Shown here: piece after piece, positions 44,061 through 55,425 of the stretch | Position numbering within the stretch: the first letter of the stretch is position 1 | Layout: each line of letters starts with the position of its first letter | Origin: Saturnia japonica | Lineage: Eukaryota > Arthropoda > Insecta > Lepidoptera > Saturniidae | Reading direction: 5' to 3' | NCBI GenBank assembly: GCA_033032175.1 | Contig: CM065324.1 | Span: forward strand, 1-64,000 | DNA: 64,000 nt | Notes under the pieces: generated by a model | Databases searched by the model: none | Seen by the model: only the letters and a program-made list of their open reading frames with translations | What the model was told of the DNA's origin: nothing | Made by a program: the position numbers and the translations under genes

Positions 44061-45155
44061 TTACTGCTTGGTGGCAGCCTCGTGCAACTTCTTCTGTACC
44101 TCTTGCGCGTGCTTGACGAAATCGTCGAAGGCCTCCTTGAATTTGGGTGCAAGTTTTTGATTGGTCTGATCCATGTTAGTGGCGACTGCCTTCGCTAGCT
44201 TATGGCTCTCCTGCAATACACATTAAATATATAATTAAAGAAATTGCTGAATGAAAATCGGTCTGATTGCGCAAGTGCGGATGAAACCATATCATGTCTA
44301 TTGTCCCCCCATCTGTCTACGTATCACTAACAACTTGAAAATGTATCACCGAGCACATTCAGGTCGGTTCCGGCAACTGCACTTAAAAACCAGCTCCTTT
44401 ATGCTTAGCACGTTAGATTCAGCTTAGATCACAAAGTCACTAGACAACATGTGAGATTGTGACCAAGTACTACGCCAATAATGAATACCAGTTACGTCAT
44501 CATTGCGACTTGTGGGATGGGCGGAACAACCGTAGCCCATTTAGCTAGTGCTAGACATTAGAGTACAGTGTTTTGGTGATACCTGCACAGTGTTCTGCAC
44601 CGCGGTCTGTAGCTTCTCGCGGAGCGCTGTGGCTTGCTTCTCGACGTCGGGGTGCGCCTTGCGGAGCTCCTCGGCGGTTTTCTCGATATTCTTACGGGCC
44701 TGCTCTAACGCTTCCTTCGCTTTGCCGTTTGCGTCGTTCAGCTGGGAGACATACACATAAAGAAACAACCCATTCATATACCAATGCTTAAAGAGAGGGT
44801 GAGCGTCCGTGACACGAGGGCCCACTTACCACACTCTGCAGGCTGTTGGAGAGGGCGGTAAGCTGCTGTAACATGGACTCGGAACCGTCCTTGACCACTT
44901 TGTTAAAGTCCTGTGTATTCTTGGAGTTGACGAACGTGTTGAACTGTTCGCTGAACACTTTCTGTATGTCTTCGGTGTGCTTCTGTATTTCTTCCCATAC
45001 ATTAGGGGCGTCGCGTCGGACCATCGACCCGTGAGCCTGTGGACACACGGACGGACACGTCAGTCGGCCGCTCTATGTAGCCGGGGCTCCAGAGAGCGGT
45101 CCGGTATACTCACGAGAACGAGGCAGGCGAACATGATGAAGCACTTGGCGGCCAT
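44061..45155 (-). CDS. apoLp-III: Apolipophorin-III
   Basis: Four coding exons on the minus strand: 45155-45114, 45036-44830, 44741-44583 and 44210-44061. Their lengths (42, 207, 159 and 150 bases) are all multiples of three, introns are phase 0 with GT/AG ends, and the total is 185 residues. The start MAAKCFIMFACLVL is a signal peptide split by intron 1. A dibasic VRR then precedes the mature start DAPNVWEEI (about residue 23), as in the family. The mature part of about 163 residues is a series of amphipathic helices rich in Lys, Gln and Ala (FSEQFNTFVNSKNTQDFNK, ANGKAKEALEQARKNIEKTA, LRKAHPDVEKQATALREKLQ, DFVKHAQEVQKKLHEAATKQ). Apolipophorin-III is an exchangeable haemolymph apolipoprotein that binds lipophorin during lipid transport and takes part in immunity. 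It looks intact. Confidence 0.97.
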
Positions 45156-45238
45156 GGCGATGTTGATGTCGATGCGGAGGGAAGTCGCTCGGTCTGCGAC
45201 AGAACAGCAAGTGGTGAGGAGGGCGAGTGCGCGACTGC

Positions 45239-45246
45239 TATATATA
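45239..45246 (-). promoter_or_regulatory. TATA box of apolipophorin-III
   Basis: The minus strand reads GGTATATATAGC, 84 bases upstream of the start codon. Transcription would start some 30 bases further on, near 45210-45215, leaving a 5' UTR of about 55 bases. No other TATA-like element lies so close. Confidence 0.7.
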
Positions 45247-45256
45247 CCGGTTGACG

Positions 45257-45535
45257 GCGATAACGCACGCCGATAACACGAGTCCAGAGTAAGGCGAAAC
45301 TTTCCTGCATCGAGCTCGGGGCGCAGTGCGGTGTGGTGCAGTGCGGGGCCGGGCGGGGGGTGCGTAAGGCACCGCTGCACCCTATTTACAAGCAACCGCG
45401 TCCGGGTGCTCCGGCCCCGACCTATGCAAGCGCGGCCTTGCTTGTGCAGGTGTCGCAGCGCGGTGTGGTGGGGTACGGGGGCTGGGCGGGGCGGGGCGGG
45501 GTGAAGGCCACGCGATAACCGCAAACAGCAGATAG
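45257..45535 (-). promoter_or_regulatory. Cluster of GATA motifs and GC-rich upstream region
   Basis: GATAA motifs on the plus strand lie at 45259, 45272 and 45514, and GATA at 45531. GATA factors drive many insect fat-body genes, which is where apolipophorin-III is made. Between them (45310-45500) is a GC-rich stretch with several G runs. Regulatory use is inferred. Confidence 0.45.
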
Positions 45536-45559
45536 CGTTCGATTCGTAACGCATTTGGC

Positions 45560-47850
45560 TCTTAATTTTGCGATGTGAAGTTGAAGGTCCGGAGCGGCCT
45601 GACGGGAATCACTCTCAGATGGTAGAAGGGAGTCATGCTCGATGCCTACAAAAATGCTTATTGTGGGTGATCCTTGGAAGATAGACATATTCTGCTCTCG
45701 CTGACATTCTTGGATGTATTTTTAAAATCTATAATTTTGTTCTACATTAATTTAATATAATCTCGTGAGGTTTGCTCAGCGTAAGCCATTTAAGTGACCC
45801 AAAATCGTCGTTTTTCCGAATACATTTTTATTTGCATAGAACCATAATTCTTTCCGACTCCTAAATTTTCCTAATTCTAAAATAAAAATAGCCGAAGTTA
45901 CTCCATATATCATCAGTTACCTTCCTTATCAGTCCAACCGCTTCGGAGATTACTCGGAACAAACAGACAACAATTACATAATTAGTTATTTGTTATAGGT
46001 TCGTAGGTATATGCTTTGATATGTATTTAGTAAAAAGCTATTAATTTGTCATTACATACAGACACGTTAATTTTATTTATATGTATAGGTAAAATAACCA
46101 CATCAACATACTCTACGGATATTTTGCATAAAGTTCGTTTTCGTTTAACTGAGAACTGATTTTTTGGATAAAAACGGAATAATTTTACTTTATTTTTCCC
46201 GTTTTTTTGATAAATACGATCATCGTTACTTTTACCATTATTTCACTTTTCGTCTTTATTTATTAACGCCAAAAAAAGAAGTTAAAGAGATACAAATCGT
46301 CTATAAATTAAATAAAAAAACGAGTTATTTATTTATTTAAACATAAATTTCGAACGTTATACTAGCTTTTCAGGGAACAAAAACATACATTTGAAAACTC
46401 CTTGTTTTTCTTCCAAATACTTTTTCCTATTCAAACGATTTGATACGTTATTTTGCAAAGCAATTTGCCAACTCTAGTCACAATGCTACCAAAAACAATA
46501 TTTATTTAATCTAAAATCTCAAGTGAACACGGACAACATCACAATTATATGTTTCATGTAATTTCACAACTAACTTTCGTAAGCTGCCCGTGCCTGGGTT
46601 TCAGTGTGTTCAAAAGAAGGTAGATTTTCAAATTACGTGAGCTACGTACGTTCCATTTTCGAATATGATTTTTTTAAATATTGGTACACATGTCCCAGCA
46701 CATTTTGACAATACCAGATTTGGATTCCCAGTTTGTTTTGACTTTGGTGAGCTTGGCGATAGATCAAAGAATCTGTATTAAATTTTGTGTGTAAATCAAA
46801 ATGAAGTACTCTAATAGTATGTACCTACAGCTAGGTACGTAGCACAGATATCAAGGTGTTTGTTCGCTTCACTTAATATAAATTAATTAGTTGATTGTTG
46901 TCAACAAAAACTTCCGATTAATGATAAGAACGTGGCCGCTTTGTATTCATTATTGATTATATTATAATTATGTATGTGATTGGAGAATCGTGGAAGAGCG
47001 CGGAGGAGCTGGAAACAGTGTTGGAATTCGTACCATAATTTCGTCATACGTACTATAAACAATCATAAAGCCAGGAAGTTACGCGAAAGTACCATAATTA
47101 AGTCGCTACATAATTTCGGAAATTTAAGCCTATAATTTTTTCATTTACCCTTTAGTCTAAGGAATATATGTATGATTGGAAATACAGAAACAAATCGACA
47201 AAATATCTCCGGTATTCCTTACTATATGTATCTGTTAGATTTAATATTAGGTATTTGTTAGTTTTGATTGCTTCGATTGAACGTGAATCGTTTACGGCGC
47301 GGCGTGCGTGGAGTGACTCAATTTCTTTCTACAGATTTCATTTTAATTTTTTTATAAATGAATCAATCTTGCAGATTAAATTATTAATTATTATTATGCA
47401 CAACGAGGCGTTATTTAAAAATGCTCTGAGTGAAATTGTGCGAGTGCGTTCCGACAATCGCATCCATCTTTCTCAGAGTGGTTGATATGCAAAGTATAAA
47501 CCACCTTTAATTATTTGACGATTAATGGCGCAGCTTACCACTGGTTGAATTTGATGAAGAGATAAAGATGGACAAAATGGAAGATTTATCAGACATAGAG
47601 TTTGTTTTAGTATAACCATAGAGTAGTAAGTAAAATGAATAAAGGTGAATTAATAAAGGTACTTATTTTTTAAGTGTTACTTAATTACTTGTTTTTTAAT
47701 TACTTACTTGTTTTTTTTTTTTAAGTGGGTGCTTTTATAATATTAAACATTACAAATTGCCATGAAAAAACAGATGCACTTGCAGATGCAGCTATGTGCT
47801 ATACCTAAGTGAGCCTTATTTTAGTATATCTATTAACGAAACTTATCACT
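45560..47850. other. AT-rich upstream intergenic region
   Basis: No gene seen. A repeat at 45768-45870 (CAGCGTAAGCCATTTAAGTG, then AAAATCGTCGTTTTTCCGAA) is related to 59008-59105. The remainder shows only AT runs and short frames without protein-like character. Confidence 0.6.
45768..45872. repeat. Interspersed repeat shared with 59008-59105
   Basis: The two copies share CAGCGTAAGC.AT.TAAGTG, AAAATCGT.GTTTTTCCGAA and TTTTTATTT, at roughly 80 percent by eye. Element class unknown. Confidence 0.6.
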
Positions 47851-47851
47851 A

Positions 47852-47975
47852 AATTAGAGGCTTTGAGACACAGGCTCGGCCTAGTCCAGGCGTTAGGTTT
47901 CATTAATTAAGAAATAAGCCTCATATTTTTGTATCTTGTTATGGTGAAATAAATAAATTTATTATTATTAATTAC
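47852..47975 (+). repeat. Non-LTR 3' end repeat, copy 2
   Basis: It matches 38116-38242 (ACAGGCTCGGCCTAGTCCAG, TTTCATTAATTAAGAAATAA) and ends in AATAAATAAATTTATTATTA. The same orientation and end point as copy 1 support a retrotransposon tail. Confidence 0.62.
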
Positions 47976-48059
47976 ATATAAATTGTTATACACTGTTGTT
48001 TATTACTATTACAGATTATTGATGTATTAAATTTACAGTAATTTTGGTGTTGTTATTGT

Positions 48060-49430
48060 GTTATCTTCAGATTATAATCCACTATATCCTTCGCCGGAGC
48101 ACTCACCGCCCGACGGATGAATCTGCCAATTGCGACGTCGGCCACATCGATATAATAGTCACAGGTCTCTGTGTGCCTCGAAGCAGCCACGATAACATGG
48201 GATACACTGTCGTGGGTCTGTAGTTTCCTCCCTTTGGTTTAGAGGATCACCACCGATTTATGAATCGTCAGGACACGCGACCCCTCCCCAGTCCCGAAGC
48301 CCTTAGTAAATAGAGCTTTTCTTCTCTACCTGGGTATGCACCAGGTAGAGAGTGTCGGGGGGGTTTGGGAGTATTTGCACGCCCGAGTAAACCTCGAGTC
48401 TCAGGGATGTCACTACCGGTTTCGATGCGAATATACCGTCGTAGACTTCACTGAACGCGAAGGCCACATCCGTCGGGTTCCTGTGCGTGCATAGAAGTTG
48501 TTTGGTTATTTCGGCGACTGCAGTTGGTTGAAGTCACGAATGAGGAGGATTTCGCTTGCTCCCGCCAGCCGGGCGGCATTCAGGATTGCCCCGAAATGTT
48601 TTATAAGAGCCTGGTCCACGATTAAACGCGGACGTTTCTCGGACTTCTTGAAACCATTTGTACAAATCTACCTTCGTAGGGACTCACAGAACAGTAACTA
48701 AAACACTTCACTTTACTTTCACTTTTATATTTTCGTACTATACAGTCAATTGAGAAGGATACACAATTTAATCTTTGAAAACAACAACATTACGTACTAT
48801 TGGTCGGAGCCATACATTACCAAGAAAGACTTCCGTGAGCGCGATCTAAATCGACCGTAGCGCCATCTATTACATACAATAGAAAACTCGGACACCATTC
48901 ACGAGTATTGAGGCCATGGTACGCGCTCTCTTCTCGGCTTTGCCGCCGTGCGTCTGCACCAGTTTTTCCTGAAGATCCTATGCCGCCTCGGTTGTGGTGG
49001 TCGCGGCTGCGTCCCTCTCCACATCGAAGTTCTTCACCGGCAATGTTGTCTTTCCACATCCCGGGACCCGTTGGTCCACTCGATCGTGGGCATTGCTTCA
49101 GTGCTACCTTCCGCTATAGGACTGAAGATCCTCGATACGGTTTTCGCCTTTTCGATTATCTTCTCGTCAGCATGATCTTCGTGCACCGGGCTACCACGAC
49201 GATAAGGTCGTCGAGAGGTGTGCTGAACCTGAACGTGGAATCGGGATCCTGCGACTCATCCTCCTCCCTTGGTACGAAACCAATGGTGGAGCTGAAAGCG
49301 GCCATGTAGCTGCCCGACATCATCCCTGCGATAGTCTAGGCAGTTTCGTTGTTATATATGGCCACTTCCGCTTCCTCGATCCAGGATCCAGGAATCTCTT
49401 CCAGGATCTTTTTACAACATCAAGGACCCA
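48060..49430 (-). pseudogene. Endogenous RNA-virus superfamily 1 helicase remnant (virga/nege-like)
   Basis: Across broken frames the minus strand shows, in order: a conserved-looking upstream block (near 49375-49190), a Walker A motif VPGCGKTT (49044-49067), a Walker B-like LIVDQALIKHFGAI (near 48630-48590; the usual Glu is Gln here), a motif-III-like ILLIRDFNQLQ (near 48555-48520), TDVAFAFSEVYDGIFASK (near 48475-48420) and TLYLVHTQVEKKS (near 48355-48315). This spacing and wording are those of the RNA helicase in replicase polyproteins of alphavirus-like plus-strand viruses, most like insect virga-, nege- or kita-like viruses. At least three frameshifts, several stops and a 235-bp insertion (48659-48893) break it. 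It is a genomic fossil with no capacity to make a virus. The family-level assignment is inferred. Confidence 0.75.
48659..48893. repeat. Insertion inside the viral helicase remnant
   Basis: A 235-bp AT-richer stretch interrupts the helicase-like coding between ILVNG and the following block. ACCATT flanks it on both sides (48653-48658 and 48894-48899), as a target duplication would. It contains TATAAAAGTGAAAGTAAAGT on the minus strand, promoter-like, but no frame. Element class unknown. Confidence 0.5.
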
Positions 49431-49934
49431 ACCCCCAATCCATCACCCAAATTGAGAGCCTGATTCCAACACTGGCGGGGAGCGATGTCCTGTGTGTGTA
49501 CCGTGAGTGCGATCGGTTTGGTACGGTACGGTACGGTACGGTACACGTGGTGGTGTGGTGCGGTGCGGCGACGGTACAAGCAGACTACTAACAGCGTGTC
49601 CTGTGAGTAGAGGACCGACGCATAACGCTAGATCTATGATGATGGTGATAGAAACACTACATTTGTCCCAGGTCTAGTAGTTTACAAGTTATGATTTTTT
49701 TTAATGTTAGCTTGAAATTCTCATACTACGTACAAAAAATAGACATTTCAAATAAAATCTCTTTTCTTTTAATAAATTTCTTTGTTTCAGGGAAATAATA
49801 AAATATATTATTATGTCTTACAACAAATGAAAAAGAGACCATCGAGTTGGATCCCGAGATCAAGCGAGGACATTAGAGAAGAATCCTAAGATTTACGAGT
49901 TTTGTCCTCGAGAAAATAAATAGTAGTATAATAA
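49431..49934. other. Intergenic with GGTAC tandem repeat
   Basis: Five GGTAC units lie at 49520-49544. No gene seen. Confidence 0.6.
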
Positions 49935-51030
49935 TATAATAGCTGACCCGCGCAACTTCGTCTGCGTCATATAACAGAGAAACAGAAAGTGGCTCTTAGG
50001 CACCTATAATACAATTCTATAGCAGCTGAAACTTTTTTGTTTTATCTACGAACAATTTGAGCACCATTCGCCCCACATGAGGAGGGGTTCCCACACGACC
50101 GCCCGCCTCCCACATCATTACGCATAATAAAAATACGCGCGCGGTGCTTGGTCATTATTGTGCTGCGGAGTTATTTTAAAACTGTGATATCTCTTGATAT
50201 TTTCAATCAATTAATGTAAAGGGCAGTTTTATTGTAAATTAAATACTTGCGATGAATAACGTATTTATTTTGATAAAGCTTAATACCATGTATATAAAAA
50301 CACCTTCGCCAATTATCGAAAATTTTAATACTATAAAAAAGGTTATATTGAGTAAACCTTAAAAGATACACGTAAGCTTTAACGGACTTTTTTAGGACTG
50401 TTTAATAGAAACAATTTCGTCAAACACGTTTCTTGCGTAACTTTAACCATTCACGGAGCGCACGCAGCGCAACCTCTCAAAAGGAATAAATGTCCCCTTT
50501 TTTGCAACATTATTCGACCATGCTCTGCTCTTATTGTTCGTAGCGTGATGTTATGTTATGTTCCTCGATAAATGGGCTAACCAACACTAAAATAATTTTT
50601 CCATTCGAACAAGTAGTTCCTTAGATTAGCGCGTTTAACCAAATAAACAAATAATATGTATTAGTATAGATATATTTATCACATTTTATTAATTATGTAA
50701 TTTATACTATACTATAATATAATAAAGCGGAAAAGTTTTTTGTTTGTTTGTATAAACACGCTAAACTCTGGAACTACCAGTCGGATTCGAAAAATTCTTT
50801 TTGTATATGATAGCCAGATTCACGAGGAATAGTGTAGGTTATTTAAGATTAAGCTACAACTCTCTGATAACCTTAAATATTGTTTTTTGTGACGTAAGTC
50901 AGAAGTCGAGGCTCTCCCGAACTGCTTTAACCGCGTGCGCTGGCGTCATCAAAATAATAGTATGGAAATATAATATTCTACAATACTATTGGTCCCTAGT
51001 ATATCTAAAAAAAAGTCAAGTTTGGGAGAT
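49935..51030. repeat. Interspersed repeats, including copy 2 of the 42805-43440 family
   Basis: At 49943 the sequence GCTGACCCGCGCAACTTCGT is a well-known lepidopteran repeat start. At 50705-51025 lies a second copy of the 42805-43440 repeat. No coding potential was found. Confidence 0.6.
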
Positions 51031-51034
51031 ACGT

Positions 51035-51330
51035 TAGGTGACACTGAAAGTTCTTAGAAAATCAAAAACTGAACAAACTAGCAAGTTATTACTTTTATTA
51101 TATCTCTTTAAAATAGTGTCTATTTACATCAATACATCGCTGCATTTGATGGAACCACTAAACAAAGCACTTTGCCCGCTCGTCCTTAGGGGTCTCTACG
51201 ACGGCATTTTGAAATGCAGCCACTACTTCCTCGATGTCCATAAAACGTTCTCCTCGATTTTTTTTTATTTTCGGAAAAAAATCAATGTACGAAAATTTTC
51301 TCGCGTTAAATTCACGCTGACGTGACACAG
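51035..51330 (-). pseudogene. Mariner-like transposase C-terminal fragment
   Basis: The minus strand encodes RGERFMDIEEVVAAFQNAVV, then WFHQMQRCIDVNRHYFKEI after a stop, typical of the last 60 residues of a mariner transposase. The sequence after the stop ends in TTTCAGTGTCACCTAACG near 51033, which looks like a terminal inverted repeat. The 5' part of the element is missing. Confidence 0.62.
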
Positions 51331-51443
51331 ACAATTTTCAATAAGCCGCCAAATCGTAAACAAATGAAAAACAATAAAATACAACAGTAATATTGGCAAA
51401 GAGTTCCATTTTCAAAATCTGAACTTGTTTATTATATCGTTTA

Positions 51444-51605
51444 TGTTGAGGAGGAGGATTACGGGGCGATTTTTAAATAAACCACTTTTTTTTTATAACA
51501 TATTACTTTTCTTAATGTTTGTATCTTAGCAACTCAATATACATTTTCTTTTTAATTCATAGACATAGATTTCATAAGAGAGGAGATGCGCATTGTTATT
51601 CAACA
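51444..51605 (-). repeat. C3 3' LTR
   Basis: 162 bp, near-identical to 57876-58037. Duplication GTTTA at 51439-51443. Confidence 0.93.
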
Positions 51606-53016
51606 CTCTCCCTCAATGCACATCTCATACCTAATCTAAACATCAACTGAGAAAATCGAATTTTAGTAAGAGACTTTGTCAGAACATCTGCTAATTGGTA
51701 TTTAGTATTCACATATATAACATTGATTAATCCTTCCTCAATTTTATGCTTTACAAAATTATACTTAATGTCCATATGTTTAAGGCGTTTTTGATCAGGG
51801 TTATTGACCGAGTTAATAGTACTTATATTATCTTCAAACATTGTTACTTTTTGACACTCAACATTTAAATCATTTCATAATTTTATAATCTAACAAGCTT
51901 CTACTACTGATTCACACAACGAAATTAATTCTGCTTCAGTTGTGCTTAAAGCTACTGTAGCTTGTTTTCTAGATCTCCATATTACGACATTATTAAACAG
52001 CATAAATAAGTAACCGCTAGTAGATTTTCTATCATTATCTCTAGCCCAGTCAGAGTCTGCATATCCTATCAAAGATATAATATCATTACAATCATTTTTA
52101 TAATAAACTAATGCATAATGTAGTTTCTTATACATATCTTAAAATTCTTTTTAATGCCTTCCACAAAGCTTCGTTAGGTACTCAAATACCAATACTCAAA
52201 TAACATACAGCATTACATATATCTGGCCTAGTCCCTACAGCGGCATACATCAATGACCCAGTTAGTGATCTACACTTCTGCTCATAAGATAAACTAGTTC
52301 AGTATCATCAAATTTAAAATTTACATCTATAGGTGTTGCACAACCTTTACATTCTAACATCTGATATTTTTAAGAACCGTTTTTAAATATTTTGTTTGGT
52401 TAATTACAATCTTATTCTTCTGCCTACTAATTGATATTCCTAGGTACAATAATTCATCATGTCCCATGTCTTTCATTCTAAATCGTTGTGATAAAAATTA
52501 TTTAATTTTGTTTATTTTTATTATATCATCATTAATTATTAAAATATCATCTACATAGATTAATAAATATGTATTATTCATGCTATAGCATAAACAATAA
52601 TCGTTTTCTGATTTTTTGAATCCATATTCGGTAATTGTGCTATTGAATTTTTCATACCACTATTTTGGTGATTTCTTTAATCCGTAGAATGATTTGGTTA
52701 ACTTTAATACTCTTCCCTCCGGTAATTTTAGTCCTTCTGGTGGTTTAAGATATACATTTTCTTTTATATCACCATATAGAAACGCACCCTTTACATCCAT
52801 TTGATGTACTTGATAATCTCGACATGCTGCAATTGACAACATTATTCTTAGAGTTTGTAACTTTAATACTGGTGAGTATATACTTTCTAGCTGTTCCTTT
52901 TGTTGATATCCTTTTACTAAAAGGCTTGCTTTACATATTTCTTTCTGTTCTATACATTTTCTTGTAAAAACCCATTTACTATCTAATAATTTTTCCTTCT
53001 CTGGTTTAGATACCAC
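51596..53016 (-). pseudogene. pol: C3 pol: reverse transcriptase and RNase H
   Basis: The RT begins near 53016 with LDSKWVFTRKCIEQKEICKA, LLVKGYQQKEQLESIYSPVL, VHQMDVKGAFLYGDIKENVY and LTKSFYGLKKSPK. The middle (52660-52140), with the YVDD region near 52550, is broken over several frames. RNase H follows as IGYADSDWARDNDRKSTSGY, ATVALSTTEAELISLCES (52135-51890), then SVNNPDQKRLKHMDIKYNFV and YVNTKYQLADVLTKSL (51841-51596). The stop lies just before the LTR. Confidence 0.87.
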
Positions 53017-53057
53017 TTTCCATGTTTCACTTTCTTCTAATACTTTAAACTCTTCTT

Positions 53058-53991
53058 TTATTGCATTTTTCCATTCTTGTCTGTTTTTCTATATTCTATT
53101 TCCTCATAACATGATGGAATATCTTCCTGGCTTGTCATCAATGCATACAAAACTTCATCACTGTCATTACTTAAATCCATAATATATTCTTCATGCCATT
53201 TCGGTTTCTGTATTTTTCTTTTCCCTCTTCCTTCTTGTTCATCTTTACTTTGTATAACTTCATCCACCTGTATATTTATTTTCTTTGTAGGTATATCTTT
53301 AGTATCGCTTGTCATTATATCCTTTTGCTCTTCTCTCATTTCTTGTGTTGCTTTTTCAAATATCTTTTGTTCATCTTTTTGACTTCCTTCTTCTTTGTTT
53401 TCTACATGTAAGTATGGTAAGTATATATTTTCATTATACCTTTCATCAAATATAACATTTCTTGCATGTACTACTTTACTTGTTTCCGGGTCAAATAATT
53501 TATATCCCGATGTACCATATCCAATCATGATCATTTTCTTTCCCGTGTTATCCAATTTCTGTCTCAATTCCCTAGGTACATGGTTATATGCGAAACAACC
53601 AAAAACGTGCATGTTTGATACATCAAGTTTTCTGCCTGTCTATAATTCACTTGCCGTTAACTCTCTCCCTGCTGATGGACTTCTATTTGTTACATAAACG
53701 GAATATAAAACAGCATCAGCCCAAAACTCTTTTTCTAATTTTGATTCCAACAGGATTGTTCTCGCCTTCTCCATAAGTGTGCGATTCGTTATCTCCGCAA
53801 CTCCATTCATTTGTGGATTATAAGGTACTGTATATTGTAGTGATATTCCTTCTTGTGCACAAAAATATTGAAAATCATTAGTGACGTATTCTCCGCCGTT
53901 ATCTGAACGCAGTTTTAGCAGATTTGTGTTAAAATGTTTTGTGGCATAATAAAAATAATTTTGAAATTTCTCAAATACTTCAGATTTTTGA
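53058..53991 (-). pseudogene. pol: C3 pol: integrase core end and linker
   Basis: The frame at 53991-53640 encodes KLRSDNGGEYVTNDFQYFC (second catalytic Asp), PYNPQMNGVAEITNRTLMEK (catalytic Glu; the usual Arg is Thr) and WADAVLYSVYVTNRSPS. A single stop at 53640 separates it from MHVFGCFAYNHVPRELRQKL and the Glu/Lys-rich linker at 53612-53058. The upstream junction with the inserted element is near 53992. Confidence 0.87.
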
Positions 53992-54321
53992 AGTGAAACT
54001 TCTTTATCGACGTATGGGAGAAATTTTGTAGCAATCGTCACATTTTTCGGTTACGCGCCATGTTGCTTTTTAACACGCTTTTATTAGCTTCACCTGTATG
54101 TATGTATGTATGTAACCGACCCCTTTGAGCTCGATTTTGTCCTACTTTGAATGATCAGAGTTAATTCAAACTTTGCACACCTGTCAAAAGTCGATGACAA
54201 TGCAATAATCCGATCAAAGCATCCGATTATCCTAATTAGATTCGCCAGGATTAATTAATTTCTTTCCGCATTCTTTGCATGCGAGTAAGAGAGATAGAGC
54301 TAGTGCGCGAACTACGCATGG

Positions 54322-54558
54322 GTGAAGGGAACTTACACACTTACTCTTTCGGGCATGCAAGGTTGTACAGTTGATCATGCAGTCATTTATTTGGGTCCGC
54401 GATTGTTTGCTGCTGGACAAGCTTATGTGGCACTTAGTCGTGGAAGATCCTTGGACGGTATACGAATTGAAGAACTTGATTGCTCAAAATTAACAGGAAG
54501 AACTCCATGTAACAGTGAAGCATTCAATGAAATGATTCGATTACGAGATAAACCATAA
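54322..54558 (+). pseudogene. Helitron Rep/helicase C-terminal fragment
   Basis: The frame reads TLSGMQGCTVDHAVIYLGPR, LFAAGQAYVALSRGRSLDGI and IEELDCSKLTGRTPCNSEAF. This is the end of the PIF1-like helicase domain of Helitron transposons, including the VALSR motif VI. Everything upstream in the protein is missing. In Helitrons this enzyme unwinds DNA for rolling-circle transposition. Confidence 0.85.
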
Positions 54559-54859
54559 AATCTACAATCAGTCACAGAGTGAAAATTTACACTCATCCTC
54601 ATTCTCAGTGCCGCCAACAGATTCGCTCTTATGATTATAATATTTTGTAGAGTGATTACGGATTGAAAATTCCATACTCAAGCATTAATGTGACTGACTG
54701 TATATGTAAATAAGGTTGCACCTCTATGTGTCTCGCTGTTTATATTGGCATCATAGAAATCTTTGAATATCGTGTTCTTAACCAAGATACAATCGGAACA
54801 CATTTGTACATATTAAGGACGGTTGATAGTTAGCAAATCGAACTAAATAATTTATAGTT

Positions 54860-55425
54860 TAAAAAATTTAACTAAAAAATGAAAAATAAATAATAGTTTA
54901 AAAAAACAAAAAAAAACACGCTTTCATAAAAAATCCAACTAAACAACAGAAAATAAAATTTAATAAATTTGATTAAGTACAGTGTAAAAAAATGAATACA
55001 TTATTGTAAAAAAGCGTGGGGTGCATTCAAAGCGCTTTTTAAGATATTATATTATCGATGTGATGATTCTTCTACTCATTATCTGTCAATAAAATGTTTA
55101 TAATTATTGACACTATGCACCCCACGCTTTTTTTACAATAATGTACATTAATTTTTTTACACTGTACTTAATCAAATTTATTAAATTTTATTTTCTGTTT
55201 TTTAGTTGGATTTTTTATGAAAGCGTGTTTTTTTTAGTTTTTTTAAACTATTATTTATTTTTCATTTTTTAGTTAAATTTTTTTACAATAATGTACATTC
55301 ATTTTTTTTTACACTGTACTTAATCAAATTTATTAAATTTTATTTTCTGTTTTTTAGTTGGATTTTTTATGAAAGCGTGTTTTTTTTTGTTTTTTTAAAC
55401 TATTATTTTTTTTTATCAAAGTTTA
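54860..55425. repeat. Large palindrome with an additional repeated arm
   Basis: Two arms of about 165 bp (54860-55024 and 55116-55285) are inverted copies. Matching blocks include AACACGCTTTCATAAAAAAT with its complement, CAAATTTATTAAATTTTATT, and GCGTGGGGTGCA with TGCACCCCACGC. The spacer is about 90 bp. A third, direct copy of the right arm follows at 55286-55425. Such a structure could form a very stable hairpin. Confidence 0.85.

Noticed and set aside
45290..45600. NF-kappaB sites in the apolipophorin-III promoter
   Set aside because: The candidates (for example AGGAAAGTTTC and GGGAATCACT) each miss the insect consensus at one or more key bases.
45060..45688. Long overlapping frames upstream of apolipophorin-III
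   Set aside because: They arise from GC-rich promoter and signal-peptide sequence read in other frames; the spliced apoLp-III exons explain the region.
48060..49430. A host helicase pseudogene
   Set aside because: Motif wording and spacing fit viral superfamily 1 helicases of alphavirus-like replicases better than UPF1- or PIF1-type cellular helicases, though a search is needed to settle it.
53193..53776. Plus-strand Phe-rich frames
   Set aside because: They are antisense shadows of the Glu/Lys-rich integrase linker of C3.
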